Shown here one piece after another: positions 10,735 through 21,024 of a stretch of 64,000 bases of DNA. How positions within the stretch are numbered: the first letter of the stretch is position 1; every line of letters begins with the position of its first letter. Source of the stretch: Arcanobacterium sp. (GTDB taxonomy: Bacteria; Actinomycetota; Actinomycetes; Actinomycetales; Actinomycetaceae); the NCBI GenBank assembly GCA_022783665.1, contig JALFZJ010000054.1, forward strand, positions 1 through 64,000. The letters run 5' to 3'. The notes beneath the pieces were generated by a model. It was not told the origin of the DNA. It saw only the letters and a program-made list of their open reading frames with translations, and made no database searches. The position numbers were made by a program, and so were the translations under genes.

Positions 10735-11367
10735 TCAGTCGTACACTTCGTGCATCAAATGGTACAGATCTTCAAGTGCTGCTTTCCAAAAGGCATGCGT
10801 TTCGGGCACGAACTCTTGCTTGCGGATTCGATTATGGACGGTGATCACCTGAGTGCGTGGGCGGCCGTGCGCTTTGGGTGGAAGAGTGAGTAGCGAAAGG
10901 CTTACGCGTGAATGGTCAAAAAGTGCTAGCCGCAACGATTTGCCTGGCGTACGTGAGCGTGGGCGCAACTCAACGTCAAGCCATCGAGCGCGCAGATCGT
11001 CGTCATCAATATACGGCCAGATTTCCTCCATGGTTTGGTGAATCGTCTTCGTAACGCGCACTTCAAAGCTTTCGGTATAGACGGCGCTCGGGGGATCAAT
11101 GTTCTTCCGCAAGGTACGATACTGTTTGCTTACCCATTGGGCCCACCACGTGTCGGCTTCTTCTCCGGCTCCGAGCCAGCGCGCGATTCGGCCGCGATCC
11201 CAGTCTTGCGCACCGGCATCATCGAGCTCTTCAAACCAGGTGTTCAAGGTGCGGCCAGTGGCTTGGAGGAGGCGCTCATCGCTCACAAGATCATGCTCAG
11301 GGGCAAGGTATGGATCGCGCGCGGTGGTGATTCCGCGTGCCACATTGTGCCCAGATTGTGTAGCCAT
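10735..11367 (-). CDS. DUF4287 plus SRPBCC (START-like) domain protein
   Basis: ATG 11367 follows GAGAGGAGG and gives 210 residues. The N-terminal part (LLQATGRTLNTWFEELDDAG, then DRGRIARWLGAGEEADTWWAQWV) is the short DUF4287 domain. The C-terminal part (SFEVRVTKTIHQTMEEIWPYIDDDDLRARWLD onward) resembles an AHSA1/SRPBCC fold, which binds hydrophobic ligands or partner proteins. This domain pair is common in actinobacteria and its role is not established. It lies 71 bp downstream of pgm on the same strand and 33 bp upstream of the App1-like gene. Confidence 0.75.
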   Translation of the reverse strand: MATQSGHNVARGITTARDPYLAPEHDLVSDERLLQATGRTLNTWFEELDDAGAQDWDRGRIARWLGAGEEADTWWAQWVSKQYRTLRKNIDPPSAVYTESFEVRVTKTIHQTMEEIWPYIDDDDLRARWLDVELRPRSRTPGKSLRLALFDHSRVSLSLLTLPPKAHGRPRTQVITVHNRIRKQEFVPETHAFWKAALEDLYHLMHEVYD

Positions 11368-11437
11368 GAGGCCTCCTCTCGTTGGGTTATTCAGTGTGAT
11401 TGCCTGAAGTGTGATGCCCTGCTTGGGCTGCGCAGCC

Positions 11438-13123
11438 TCATTCGCTTTGAAGCGCGCCATCCACTACTGCTTTTGCTTCTTCTTGCACTTGTGCGAGGTG
11501 CTCCTCGCCCTTGAATGATTCGGCGTAGATCTTGTAGACGTCCTCCGTGCCGGACGGGCGGGCAGCAAACCACGCATTGTGCGTCGTCACTTTTAATCCG
11601 CCAATGGGAGCGCCGTTGCCGGGAGCCTCAACCAGGCGAGCTGTGATTGGTTCACCCGCAAGCTCGGTGGCAGTAACGCTATCTGGTGAAAGCTTCCCAA
11701 GCTTCGCTTTTTGCTCTTTCGTAGCTGGAGCATCGATTCTGGCGTAGGCCGATGCGCCGTATTGATCCACGAGTTCCTTGTGCAATTGTGAGGGCGATTT
11801 ACCCGTGGTGGCAATAATCTCAGACGCGAGTAGATCCATAATGATACCGTCTTTATCGGTGCTCCACACGGTGCCATCCATGCGAAGGAAGGATGCGCCC
11901 GCCGATTCTTCGCCGCCAAATCCTGTGGTGCCCCCGATCAACCCTGGCACGAACCATTTGAAGCCAACCGGTACCTCTACGAGCTTTTTGCCCATGCCTT
12001 CAACAACTCGATCAATAAGAGACGACGACACAAGAGTTTTCCCTACGGCGTCTGTACTCCAGTTCGGGCGATGCGTGAAGAGATAGTTAATTGCCACGGC
12101 GAGGTAGTGATTTGGATTCATCAAACCGGCATCTGGTGTAACAATTCCGTGACGGTCTGAGTCTGCGTCGTTGCCTGTGGCGATATCAAATGGCGAATTG
12201 CCACTCGCATCTGGCGCCATGCGCTCGCGCAATGATGCCATTGCGTACGGGGAAGAGCAGTCCATACGGATCTTGCCGTCCCAATCGAGGGTCATGAAGC
12301 GCCAGGTGGGATCTACTTGCGGATTCACCACGGTGAGATCGAGACCGTAGCGTTCACCGATCGCTCCCCAATACTCTGCCGAAGCTCCGCCCATAGGGTC
12401 AGCGCCGATTCGTACGCCTGCGCTTCTGATCGCTTCGAGATCAATCACCGAGGCAAGAGACTCCACGTAGGCCGAAAGATAGTCATGCCCGCGCGTCGTC
12501 TCTGCTTTCACGGCTTGTTCGTAAGGGATACGTTTCACGGATTTCCACCCGCCTGTGCTCAGCAGCTCGTTTGCGCGTGCCGCGATCACCGATGTGGCAT
12601 CCGTATCTGCCGGCCCGCCATGTGGTGGATTGTATTTGAAGCCGCCATCACGCGGAGGGTTATGGCTCGGCGTGATCACGATACCGTCGGCCAGGTCTGG
12701 GCCTTGTGTACGCACGCCCGCTGCTGTGCCTGCGCCGTTGGCGGTGAGAATTGCGAGCGAGACAGCCGGTGTAGGCGTGAATGAATCACGTGCATCGATG
12801 CGAACTTCGACGCCGTTAGCAGCGAGCACCTCAAGAGCGGTGCGCTGAGCTGGTTCAGAAAGGGCGTGAGTATCGCGGCCGATATACAGTGCGCCACTCA
12901 CTCCTTGCGAGGCACGATACTCCACAATCGCCTGCGTGATTGCGATGATATGAGCCTCGTTAAATGCGCCATCGAATGCGCTTCCGCGATGGCCAGAGGT
13001 TCCGAATATAACCTGCTGTGCAGGATTGCTTGGATCAGGCTCGATCGTGTAATAGGCATTGATGAGAGCATCAACGTCGATCAAATCTTCTGGTTGGGCA
13101 AGTGTGCCAGCTCGTTCGTTCAT
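11438..13123 (-). CDS. pgm: Phosphoglucomutase (alpha-D-glucose phosphate specific)
   Basis: The 561-aa length and motifs fit the bacterial Pgm family. The phosphoserine loop [12 protein letters not shown] has Ser153, the metal loop is [10 protein letters not shown], the sugar-specificity region is [12 protein letters not shown], and the phosphate-binding loop [12 protein letters not shown] is near the C terminus. It interconverts glucose-1-phosphate and glucose-6-phosphate, linking glycolysis to glycogen, trehalose and cell-envelope sugar nucleotides. It is probably the first gene of a minus-strand group with the DUF4287-SRPBCC and App1-like genes. Confidence 0.95.
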   Translation of the reverse strand: MNERAGTLAQPEDLIDVDALINAYYTIEPDPSNPAQQVIFGTSGHRGSAFDGAFNEAHIIAITQAIVEYRASQGVSGALYIGRDTHALSEPAQRTALEVLAANGVEVRIDARDSFTPTPAVSLAILTANGAGTAAGVRTQGPDLADGIVITPSHNPPRDGGFKYNPPHGGPADTDATSVIAARANELLSTGGWKSVKRIPYEQAVKAETTRGHDYLSAYVESLASVIDLEAIRSAGVRIGADPMGGASAEYWGAIGERYGLDLTVVNPQVDPTWRFMTLDWDGKIRMDCSSPYAMASLRERMAPDASGNSPFDIATGNDADSDRHGIVTPDAGLMNPNHYLAVAINYLFTHRPNWSTDAVGKTLVSSSLIDRVVEGMGKKLVEVPVGFKWFVPGLIGGTTGFGGEESAGASFLRMDGTVWSTDKDGIIMDLLASEIIATTGKSPSQLHKELVDQYGASAYARIDAPATKEQKAKLGKLSPDSVTATELAGEPITARLVEAPGNGAPIGGLKVTTHNAWFAARPSGTEDVYKIYAESFKGEEHLAQVQEEAKAVVDGALQSE

Positions 13124-13286
13124 GGTTCTATCATCTCATTTCCGATGCCGGATTATGTATAGACGCCCTTACGTATTCATTGTAGGCGGCTTATCTTGGC
13201 TGCGATCGTGGTTTTCTGCCTCGTTGGCATCTGCCTTGTGTGTAATCGTGTAATAGGGAGTGCCGTGTGTTTCACCTGTACGTTAT

Positions 13287-13308
13287 GCCCGGCCTACGTA
13301 GGCCGGGC
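13287..13308. terminator. 22-bp GC-rich palindrome, terminator-like
   Basis: An uninterrupted palindrome (GCCCGGCCT-ACGT-AGGCCGGGC) forms a 9-bp stem with a four-base loop. On the plus strand it is followed by GTTTT; on the minus strand there is no T run. It lies between the end of copA and the start of pgm, both minus-strand. It probably ends the copZ-copA transcript, although its T run points the other way. The rest of 13124-13415 holds no clear gene. Confidence 0.55.
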
Positions 13309-13415
13309 GTTTTGGAGCGTTCACAAGCATAGCGTTGCCATTTAAGGCGGCCAGAGCTTTCGTTCGCGGCCGATTGGGCAGCCGGTTACGGGGACTCGAA
13401 GAAGGGGTAGGGCGT

Positions 13416-16025
13416 TTAGAGGGAACGCAACCGCAAAGAGTTGCCCACCACGATCACAGAGCTGCTCGCCATCGCCGCAGCGGCAAGGCCTGGAGCAATA
13501 ATGCCGAAAACGGCGAGTGGGATCGCGATGAGATTGTAACCGAATGCCCATGCGAGGTTTTGCTTAATAATCGCCAAGGTGCGCCCGGAAATATGGAGCG
13601 CCCGAGCGATCAGGCGTGGATCTGAATTGACGATCGTAATATCTGCTGCAGCCTTCGCTACATCTGTACCTGCACCCATCGCGATGGACACGTCTGCCGC
13701 GGCCAAGGCGGCAGCGTCGTTAACGCCGTCTCCCACCATGACGACGCTTTCGCCCCGGGCTTGGTATTCTTTCACGGCGTCTACCTTCCCTTCGGGGAGT
13801 ACGCCTCCGCGCGCCGTGATTCCGAGCTGGGCGGCCACGGCGTCTGCGGTGCTCTGTGAATCGCCTGAGACCATGATCGGTTTGACGCCGAGGCGTTGCA
13901 ACGCCTTCATCGCATCTGGTGATTCTTCGCGTACAGTATCAGATACTGCAATAGTACCGATGGCAACATCATCCACAGCAATGACGACGCTCGTGGTACC
14001 GGCGCGCGGATACTCCTTGAGCTCAGTGTCGCGGCTTCGCGGAAGGGGCACGTGCACCCCTTCTTCTTGTAACCATTCAGCGGTACCTGCGCGCAGGGTA
14101 AGAGGCGCCTGAGGCAGATTGCCTAGATAGACAGACGCAGATACGCCTTTGCCTGGAGTATTGCGAAAGTTGGTCACGGCGAGTGGTGCGAAGCCTAGCT
14201 GGCGCGTCTGCTCATTCGCTGCTGCGACGATTGCACGGGCGATCGGATGTTCGGATCCAGATTCAAGTGCTCCAGCCAATGCGAGCACTATCTCTTCGCG
14301 GGAATCCTCGCTAGCGCGGTTCACAGCATCTGAAGCAGGCGGCGTCTGCGCGCTGTAGTTTCGTGAGCGCAAAGAGTCGAGCAGTGTGGCCGGTACTCCG
14401 TCGAATGAGTATGCACGCACCTCGGCCACAGCCATACGCCCGGTGGTCAGCGTGCCCGTCTTATCAAGAAGCGCCACCGTGGCATGGTGTGCATTCTCAA
14501 GCACTTCGGGGCCGCGAATCAAAATCCCGCGTCTACTTGCCGCGCCTGACCCTACAAGCAGCGCGGTGGGTGTAGCCAATCCAAGTGCACATGGGCACGC
14601 CACAACGAGCACTGTGATAGCGCTGGTTAATGCCATCTCGAACGTGTTACCGATCACGAGCCGGATGAGGAGGTCTACGAGTGCAATGCCCAGTACCGCT
14701 GGTACGAACACGCTCGAAATCTTGTCCGCGAGACGCTGTACAGGGGCTTTGCCGGTTTGAGCTTCGGTGAGGAGGCGGCCCATCTGTGCGAGCGTCGTCT
14801 CTTCGCCGATACGTGTGGCGCGCACATCCACCGTGCCGTACGTATTGACTGTGGCGCCCGTAACTTCGCTCCCAGGGTGGATTTCCACGGGCACCGATTC
14901 TCCTGTAAGCAGCGAGGCGTCCACTGCTGAATCACCAGAGACGACGATCCCATCTGTAGCAATCTTCTCTCCTGGTTTCACGCGGAATATATCGCCGATG
15001 GCCAGCTCGCTTGTAGGAATCTCACGCGGAAAAAACGCCTCCGCCTGCGGAGCTCCGGCCTGTGAAATATCTTCACTGAATGAATTCTCGTGCGCCGCAT
15101 TCGCCCGCGAGACGAGCAAAGCACTATGAGCGCCCAACTCCAAAAGTTCGTTGAGAGCGTCGCCTGCACTTTGGCGTGAACGGGCTTCTAGCCATCGGCC
15201 AACCAGCAAGAAGGTAACGATCATTGCCGCTGACTCGAAATAGATATGTGGTGCGTGGGAATCGGCAAGCCCTTGAATCCCGCTCATGTGCATCACATAG
15301 CCGATATGCCCTGCCCCACCAAAAAGTAGTGCCCATAGGCTCCACGCCATCGATGCGATTACGCCCAAAGAAACGAGTGTATCCATCGTAGAGCCGCCGT
15401 GGCGCCCCGCGCGGAACGCAGCTCTGTGGAATGGCCACCCGCCATATACTGCTATCACGAGAGAGGGCACGGCAATTACCCACTGCCATCCCGCAAACTG
15501 CAAGGATGGCACCATGGAAATAAGAACCACTGGCAGAGCCAACACAGCGGACACTACAAAACGACGCCACAAATCCTCAATGCGCCGTGCATGTGCCGCC
15601 TTGGCTGCTTGCTCCACCGCCTCAGCTGCCGCCGGTTGGGCGGAAACTCGGGTACCGTCGTCACTAATATCAATTCGGCGGATGAAGTTTGCACCATAGC
15701 CCGCCTTTTCAACCACGGCGATAAGTTCATCATGGGTGACGCCGCTCGCCTCGGGAGCGATCTCGAGGTGCGCTTTTTCCGTGGCGAGGTTGACGACCGC
15801 CGTTACCCCAGGCACTTTGTTGAGTTTCTTCTCTACGCGAGCGACGCAGGAAGCGCACGTCATCCCCGAAATCGCTAAATCGATTTCGGCAATTTTTTCT
15901 GGCAGTGTGCTCGCTCCTGTGAACGTATCGTTAGTCTCGGATCGTGCCGGGAGTAAAGGTTGCGTCGGCTGCGGCTGTGCTGGATGCAACCGTGGTTGTC
16001 TTGGCTCGCCCAAAGCGTTAGGCAT
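13416..16025 (-). CDS. copA: Copper-exporting P1B-type ATPase
   Basis: The 869-aa protein has one N-terminal heavy-metal domain (GMTCASC, Cys57 and Cys60) and eight predicted membrane segments. It also has the TGE actuator loop (LLTGESVPV), the intramembrane CPC metal site ([12 protein letters not shown]), the phosphorylated DKTGTLT, the SEHP motif ([11 protein letters not shown]) and [10 protein letters not shown]. These assign it to Cu(I) export from the cytoplasm. The ATG at 16025 overlaps the last 8 bases of copZ (ATGCCTAA), so translation is probably coupled; the frame runs on upstream but inside copZ. No copper-sensing repressor (CsoR, CopY or CueR) is encoded nearby, so regulation must come from elsewhere. 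Confidence 0.95.
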   Translation of the reverse strand: MPNALGEPRQPRLHPAQPQPTQPLLPARSETNDTFTGASTLPEKIAEIDLAISGMTCASCVARVEKKLNKVPGVTAVVNLATEKAHLEIAPEASGVTHDELIAVVEKAGYGANFIRRIDISDDGTRVSAQPAAAEAVEQAAKAAHARRIEDLWRRFVVSAVLALPVVLISMVPSLQFAGWQWVIAVPSLVIAVYGGWPFHRAAFRAGRHGGSTMDTLVSLGVIASMAWSLWALLFGGAGHIGYVMHMSGIQGLADSHAPHIYFESAAMIVTFLLVGRWLEARSRQSAGDALNELLELGAHSALLVSRANAAHENSFSEDISQAGAPQAEAFFPREIPTSELAIGDIFRVKPGEKIATDGIVVSGDSAVDASLLTGESVPVEIHPGSEVTGATVNTYGTVDVRATRIGEETTLAQMGRLLTEAQTGKAPVQRLADKISSVFVPAVLGIALVDLLIRLVIGNTFEMALTSAITVLVVACPCALGLATPTALLVGSGAASRRGILIRGPEVLENAHHATVALLDKTGTLTTGRMAVAEVRAYSFDGVPATLLDSLRSRNYSAQTPPASDAVNRASEDSREEIVLALAGALESGSEHPIARAIVAAANEQTRQLGFAPLAVTNFRNTPGKGVSASVYLGNLPQAPLTLRAGTAEWLQEEGVHVPLPRSRDTELKEYPRAGTTSVVIAVDDVAIGTIAVSDTVREESPDAMKALQRLGVKPIMVSGDSQSTADAVAAQLGITARGGVLPEGKVDAVKEYQARGESVVMVGDGVNDAAALAAADVSIAMGAGTDVAKAAADITIVNSDPRLIARALHISGRTLAIIKQNLAWAFGYNLIAIPLAVFGIIAPGLAAAAMASSSVIVVGNSLRLRSL

Positions 16026-16251
16026 GGCGGCTGATGCTCTCCACCACGTAACCGCCGGCTTCATCTACAGCCTCGCGCAGAGCGTCGTCTGAGAGTTCTC
16101 CCTCGTAGGCAACCTTCACGGTGGAAAGATCGCCTGGTTGGAGATCTACGTTCACGCTGTTCACGGCATCCAATGCTTCGAGCTCTTCGGTGACGTGCAT
16201 CTGGCAGTGGCCGCACGTCATCCCTGAAACCTTGAGTTCTACGTCTGCCAT
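16018..16251 (-). CDS. copZ: Copper chaperone CopZ (heavy-metal-associated domain)
   Basis: The 77-aa single-domain protein has the metal-binding motif GMTCGHC (Cys13, Cys16) and the beta-alpha-beta HMA fold length. It binds Cu(I) and passes it to CopA, encoded directly downstream with an 8-base overlap. ATG 16251 follows GAGAAAGGTAGAACG. The longer upstream frame (to 16326) is rich in His/Pro/Thr and lacks family similarity, so it was not used. Confidence 0.92.
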   Translation of the reverse strand: MADVELKVSGMTCGHCQMHVTEELEALDAVNSVNVDLQPGDLSTVKVAYEGELSDDALREAVDEAGGYVVESISRHA

Positions 16252-16743
16252 CGTTCTACCTTTCTCTATATCTGTGTGTGGCGGTGGCGTCTCATGAGGT
16301 GGCGTCTCGTGCTGCTTTACCAGCACTATCTCCGTGCGCTCTTAAAGTTTTCAATACTCTAACAACGCATCTCAAGTAACGCTTCTCTAGCGCCTTTCCT
16401 GAGCCGCACCTCGCCTGGCGTCTCGCACCGTTTGCGTGTGTGATCATGGGTTCGCGCGACTGACGCACACGATCATGGCACACGCAAGTTAAGGCGCTCT
16501 GCTGACCACGGCTACAACTCTATTCTTTTGGTTACGCGAACGCGCGTCGAGGTGGCGTGAGTGCCAGATTTAGCTCACGGCGTGATTCTTGTGTGCGAGG
16601 AACCTTGGGAGCACGAGCCTCACTGTGCCTGATGCCAGGCGTCTCGCGGCTCATTTGCCGAATTATCTGGTTGTTACGGGGGTGCGCATAGAATATTCAA
16701 CAAACCCACTCATTCACGTACGCGGCACGGATAGGCGCTTATC
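16252..16743. other. 492-bp intergenic region upstream of copZ and the secreted coiled-coil gene
   Basis: No gene was recognised. It must contain the copZ-copA promoter. A 9-bp inverted repeat (TTGCGTGTG at 16432-16440, CACACGCAA at 16479-16487) encloses two direct copies of GATCATGG. No CsoR-like or CopY-like operator was recognised by eye. Confidence 0.4.
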
Positions 16744-17364
16744 ATGGCACGCAAAACACGGATTGGCGCATCTCTTTTAGCTTCGGCAGCGGGCATCGCA
16801 TGCATTTTTCCCGGGGCAAACGCGGTAGCGGCGGTAGGCTCTGAGCCAGACCAACGGGCAGACAGTATGCCCACCCTCAATACGGATACTCCGGCTGTAT
16901 GTAAATCAGGAGGCGCAACGCCGGACGAAGTCAATATCGCACAATCTACGGCGTTCAGAGCGGACTCCGAGGCGAAACACGATCAGGAGTATCTCAACCA
17001 ACTTCAGGTAGCGCTCACGGAAGCGCAGAGTAGTGTTCCCAAAGCGCAGCAGAAACTCGAGGATGCCGCTGCCGCGGAAGCTGCAGCAGCTCAGGAGATG
17101 AAAGAGACGTTTGACGCGTTGCCATCGTTAGATGCCGCCAAGGCTGCCGCCGAGAAGCGAGAGAGTGACGCACTGGCTGCAGCGCGCGCAGCACGTGAAG
17201 CTCGCGATGCTGCCAATGCCGCCATTCCAGAAAAGGAAGCAGCACTCAAAGATGCGATTGCTGCACGTGAGGCGGTGGAAGCCATCGTCAACAACGATAC
17301 GGCAGTACAAGAAGTGCAAGCAGAATACGCAGAGCGAGTGGTTTACATCAGCCTCCTACTATAG
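16744..17364 (+). CDS. Secreted alanine-rich coiled-coil protein, possibly truncated surface protein
   Basis: The 206-aa product begins with a basic start and a hydrophobic stretch (IGASLLASAAGIACIFPG) ending in an AVAAVG-type signal-peptidase site. Roughly residues 70-200 are a highly charged, Ala/Glu/Lys-rich heptad-like coiled coil with two long helices, resembling the helical part of Gram-positive surface proteins. The C terminus is abrupt (YAERVVYISLLL) and has no LPxTG motif, membrane anchor or wall-binding repeat. It may be a short secreted protein or the 5' remainder of a longer adhesin; no continuation was found in the next 70 bases in any frame. Both neighbours, copZ and dedA, are on the other strand. 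Function unknown. Confidence 0.6.
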   Translation: MARKTRIGASLLASAAGIACIFPGANAVAAVGSEPDQRADSMPTLNTDTPAVCKSGGATPDEVNIAQSTAFRADSEAKHDQEYLNQLQVALTEAQSSVPKAQQKLEDAAAAEAAAAQEMKETFDALPSLDAAKAAAEKRESDALAAARAAREARDAANAAIPEKEAALKDAIAAREAVEAIVNNDTAVQEVQAEYAERVVYISLLL

Positions 17365-17438
17365 CGGGAGTGCTACGTGAACCATTCGCTCTGTTTCGTG
17401 CCGTGGTTACGCTTGTCGGTGTGAGGTGCCGCAGGCGT

Positions 17439-18122
17439 CTATGACGACGCTCGATTCTTGTTGCGTCGGATACGCAATGCCACCCACACCACAATGGCAA
17501 CAACGATAACTACGGCAACGACTTTAGAGAAAACACCAACGTTGTTTTCAACAATATGCCAGTTCTCGCCCAGTACGTAGCCGCCGATTACGAGCGCCGT
17601 ATTCCACATCGCCGAACCTACAGTGGTAAAAGCGATAAACACCCACAGGTTCATTTTGATCACGCCGGCAGGCAAAGAGATCAGTGAGCGAAAAATCGGA
17701 ATCATGCGCCCGAAAAACACGGTAGAGCGATTGTGCTTATCGAAAAAAGCCTCGGTCTTATCTACGTCTGAAATATCGAACAGTGGCAGCATCGCCATAT
17801 ACTTGCGCGTGCGTTCACGCCCGAATATGCGCGCGATGCCATAGAGCGCCAACGCGCCAATAAGCGAGCCCGCTGTTGCCCAGATAATCGCACCAACTAC
17901 CGAAAATGATTGCCCTTGAGACGCAGTAAAACCGGCGAGCGGCAGAATAATCTCAGAAGGGATCGGCGGGAAAAGATTCTCTAGAGCAACGAGCAGCGCA
18001 ATACCGAGCCCGCCGAGCGTCTCCATTACTTTCACTGCCCATCCCGCAAAGCCGGTAAGTGCATCACCGCTTGAAGCCGTAGCCTGGGCAATATCAAGCA
18101 CGGCAGTTGGAATCGTAAGCAT
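17439..18122 (-). CDS. DedA/VTT-family integral membrane protein
   Basis: The 227-aa protein has the DedA signatures ENLFPPIPSE near the first membrane segment and FFGRMIPIFRSLISLPAG in the re-entrant region, with the conserved Arg residues. DedA proteins are membrane transporters or scramblases implicated in undecaprenyl-phosphate or phosphatidylethanolamine recycling and in proton-motive-force homeostasis. The substrate of this member is unknown. The C-terminal end is one long hydrophobic helix followed by a basic tail (RIRRNKNR). It lies 198 bp downstream of purB on the same strand. Confidence 0.88.
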   Translation of the reverse strand: MLTIPTAVLDIAQATASSGDALTGFAGWAVKVMETLGGLGIALLVALENLFPPIPSEIILPLAGFTASQGQSFSVVGAIIWATAGSLIGALALYGIARIFGRERTRKYMAMLPLFDISDVDKTEAFFDKHNRSTVFFGRMIPIFRSLISLPAGVIKMNLWVFIAFTTVGSAMWNTALVIGGYVLGENWHIVENNVGVFSKVVAVVIVVAIVVWVALRIRRNKNRASS

Positions 18123-18320
18123 ACGCTTAAGCTACCGGCTTTTCCTGAGCATTTCCAAGGTGCCGGCGCAAAACACACAATTAGCGATACGTCACACACG
18201 CCTTATGTGCTGCTCCAAGCGCGTGTCACGGCTGCCACTTCGCAGATACGCACGACGCAAGGGGAGGGCGAACACGGCGTGCGGGCCCACCCTCCGGCCA
18301 ACGTCGCTCCTCTACAAACG

Positions 18321-19766
18321 TCACTCCTCTATAAACTGCACGAGCTGGCTCGCCAAACCCGTATAGCTAGCAGGGCTCAGCTCCAGCAGGCGTACTTCGA
18401 GCTCGCCAGGCATTCCGAGGGAACGAATGAAATCTTGCATATCGCTCGCGCTCACGCGATGCCCTCGCGTGAGTTCCTTAAGGCGCTCATAAGGATTCGC
18501 CATGCCCGTAGCTCCGGCAATAGAAGCGGCTCGCATCGCCTGTTGGATTGGCTCACCGAGCACCTCCCACGCGTTGTCGAGATCCTCGGCGAGACGTTCC
18601 TTGTTTACATCCAGCCCAGCCACTCCGCGCCGCAGATTAGCCAAAGCAAGAAGTGAATGGCCGAAGGCTACGCCAATATTGCGCTGCGTAGTGGAATCTG
18701 TAAGATCGCGCTGCATACGAGAGGTAATGAGCGTGGCACTGAGCGTATCAAGCACCGCGCACGACATTTCCAAATTCGCCTCAGCGTTTTCAAAACGAAT
18801 CGGATTCACTTTGTGTGGCATTGTTGAGCTTCCCGTGCTGCCTTGCGCGGCGAGGTTTTGATGGAAGTATCCCATGGAAATGTACGTCCAAAAATCCGTC
18901 GCCAGATTGTGCGCGATGCGATTAAAGCGAGCCACGGCGTTAAAGAGCTCGGCCATCCAGTCATGTGATTCGATCTGCGTCGTCAATGGATTCCACGTGA
19001 GCCCCAGGCCTTCCACGAAATCGTGAGAGAGGGTAATCCAATCCGCGCCAGGTACGGCAGCGGTATGAGCACCATACGTGCCGGTGGCTCCATTGATTTT
19101 TCCGAGATACTCGGCGCGTTCAACCGCTCGCAGTTGGCGCGTGAGCCGATGCGCGAAGACGGCGATCTCTTTACCGAGCGTCGTAGGAGTCGCCGTCTGC
19201 CCATGCGTATGTGAAAGCATCGGCTGATCAGCGTGCTCGGTGGCGAGCTCTTTGAGTTGATCCACGAAGGCTCGAGCGGAGGGAAGCCACACATCGTATA
19301 CGGCGTCTCGTACCATGAGAGCATAGGCAAGATTGTTAATATCTTCAGATGTGCACAAGATGTGCACAATCTCGTGAAGCTGCGTTAGTGCGGTTTGCTC
19401 GCCAAGTGCCGTGCCGTCCACTTGGGCGTTAGGTGCAGAGTCGAGACGGCGTTTGAGATAGTATTCAACTGCTTTGACGTCATGCTTCGTCTCGGCTTCG
19501 ATCTGTGCCAACTCTGCAACGTCTTGCGCGCCAAAATTCTCAGGTACCGAACGCAAATACTTCACTTCGGCGTCGCTCAATGAAGGCGCTCCAGCGAGCA
19601 CACCTCGATCAAGCAAAAACACAAGCCACTCAACTTCTACCGTGATACGGGCACGGTTCAAAGCAGCTTCGGAAAGATAATTCACCAGTGGTGCGGTGAC
19701 GCTGTGATAGCGGCCATCGAGTGGGCCTAGAGCAATGGGTGGCTGAATATCTGCGAGATTATGCAT
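18321..19766 (-). CDS. purB: Adenylosuccinate lyase
   Basis: The 481-aa enzyme has the fumarase/lyase superfamily signature GSSTMPHKVNPIRFENAE and the SHTHGQTATPT motif carrying the catalytic His. It cleaves SAICAR and adenylosuccinate to release fumarate in purine synthesis. The sequence is the Escherichia coli type rather than the shorter Bacillus type. ATG 19766 follows GGAAGAATGAAG and precedes HNLADIQPPIALGPLDGRYH, the usual family start. It is divergent from hisC with about 105 bp between starts. Confidence 0.95.
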   Translation of the reverse strand: MHNLADIQPPIALGPLDGRYHSVTAPLVNYLSEAALNRARITVEVEWLVFLLDRGVLAGAPSLSDAEVKYLRSVPENFGAQDVAELAQIEAETKHDVKAVEYYLKRRLDSAPNAQVDGTALGEQTALTQLHEIVHILCTSEDINNLAYALMVRDAVYDVWLPSARAFVDQLKELATEHADQPMLSHTHGQTATPTTLGKEIAVFAHRLTRQLRAVERAEYLGKINGATGTYGAHTAAVPGADWITLSHDFVEGLGLTWNPLTTQIESHDWMAELFNAVARFNRIAHNLATDFWTYISMGYFHQNLAAQGSTGSSTMPHKVNPIRFENAEANLEMSCAVLDTLSATLITSRMQRDLTDSTTQRNIGVAFGHSLLALANLRRGVAGLDVNKERLAEDLDNAWEVLGEPIQQAMRAASIAGATGMANPYERLKELTRGHRVSASDMQDFIRSLGMPGELEVRLLELSPASYTGLASQLVQFIEE

Positions 19767-19871
19767 GGCTTCATTCTTCCACGGCGATACGAGCCACGTG
19801 GAGGAGTCCACAATACAAGTAGATTATTCTCGCTCATTGAGCAGGCGAATATGTGGTGGCATGATAAGAGC

Positions 19872-20954
19872 ATGAGCGATGCCGAACAATTCTTCCGCCC
19901 CGAGATCAACTCACTGCCCACATACGGCGCTGGCAAGAACAGCTCCGATCCGCAGATCATCAAAGTAGCATCAAACGAAATGCCTTTTCCCACACTTGCG
20001 CAGGTGCAGGCTGCGCTCGCGGGCGCTCTAGGCGGCCTCAATGTGTATCCGGACGCTTCGGCAGCTTGCCCCATCGAAGAAATTGCGCACTTCCATTCGG
20101 TCAGCCCACAGCGGATCGCCGTCTCGAATGGATCGGTGGCGGCGATCGAGAAGATACTGAGCGCCGTCTGTACGCAGGGCAGTGAAGTGATCATGCCGTG
20201 GCGTTCATTCGAAGCATATCCGATCACGATTCAGCTTGCGGGTGCAGTGGCTAAGCCTGTCGCCCTAAGAGCCGATGGCAACAATGATCTGCGTGCGATG
20301 CTTGGTGCAATCACGCCCCGCACGCGTGCTGTTTTAATATGTACTCCGAACAATCCAACTTCGGCAGCGCTCACGCACAGTGAAGTGCGTGATTTCATCG
20401 CTCGCGTGCCGGGCAATATCCCTGTGCTTCTCGATGAAGCCTATGTGGATTTCGTGGAGATGGATGATCCGGTGCGCGGCATTGAGCTCACCGAGCAATT
20501 TCCTAACCTGATCGATCTGCGCACGTTTTCTAAGGCCTATTCTCTTGCCGGCATTCGCTGTGGCTACATGATTGCGAGCGAGGATGTTATCGCTACTATC
20601 CGCAAGGCAGCTACGCCTTTTGAGGTGAATGCATTAGCACAAGTGGCTGCTCGCAGCGCGCTGCAATCACGCAGCGAGGTTGAACGCCGCGTATCGATCA
20701 TTAAACGCGAGCGCACGAACCTGCAAAACGCTCTTCATGCCCTGGGCTGGGAGATTCCCACCCCGCAAGGCAATTTCGTATGGTTCAATTTCGGTGTTCA
20801 CTCTAGCCTATTTGCGCAGATTTGCCTGGAGCACGGGATTATCGTGCGGCCTTTCGAAGCAGAAGGTGTACGAGTGACGATCGGTGAGCCTGAGGCGCAG
20901 CTTCGTCTCCTTCGCGCTCTAGCCGAGTTCCGTAGCCGTACGGAAACGGATTAG
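19872..20954 (+). CDS. hisC: Histidinol-phosphate aminotransferase-like class I/II aminotransferase
   Basis: The 360-aa protein has the PLP lysine in RTFSKAYSLAGIRCGY and the cofactor-binding segments CTPNNPTS and LLDEAYVDF, all typical of HisC. It converts imidazole-acetol phosphate to histidinol phosphate using glutamate. Related actinobacterial enzymes can instead act on aromatic amino acids (Pat), and no other his genes are nearby, so HisC versus aromatic aminotransferase is not settled. ATG 19872 (SDAEQFFRPEINSLP) gives the family length; ATG 19851 is an alternative. Confidence 0.85.
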   Translation: MSDAEQFFRPEINSLPTYGAGKNSSDPQIIKVASNEMPFPTLAQVQAALAGALGGLNVYPDASAACPIEEIAHFHSVSPQRIAVSNGSVAAIEKILSAVCTQGSEVIMPWRSFEAYPITIQLAGAVAKPVALRADGNNDLRAMLGAITPRTRAVLICTPNNPTSAALTHSEVRDFIARVPGNIPVLLDEAYVDFVEMDDPVRGIELTEQFPNLIDLRTFSKAYSLAGIRCGYMIASEDVIATIRKAATPFEVNALAQVAARSALQSRSEVERRVSIIKRERTNLQNALHALGWEIPTPQGNFVWFNFGVHSSLFAQICLEHGIIVRPFEAEGVRVTIGEPEAQLRLLRALAEFRSRTETD

Positions 20955-21024
20955 GCGAAGAGCTCGATTCATTGGTGCCCGCTCGTGCTCATCATTTCTG
21001 GCTGCCACGGGTTTGTGCAAAAGG

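Noticed and set aside
18207-18656. 149-aa plus-strand frame overlapping the 3' end of purB
   Set aside because: Mostly antisense to conserved PurB sequence with no ribosome site or domain.
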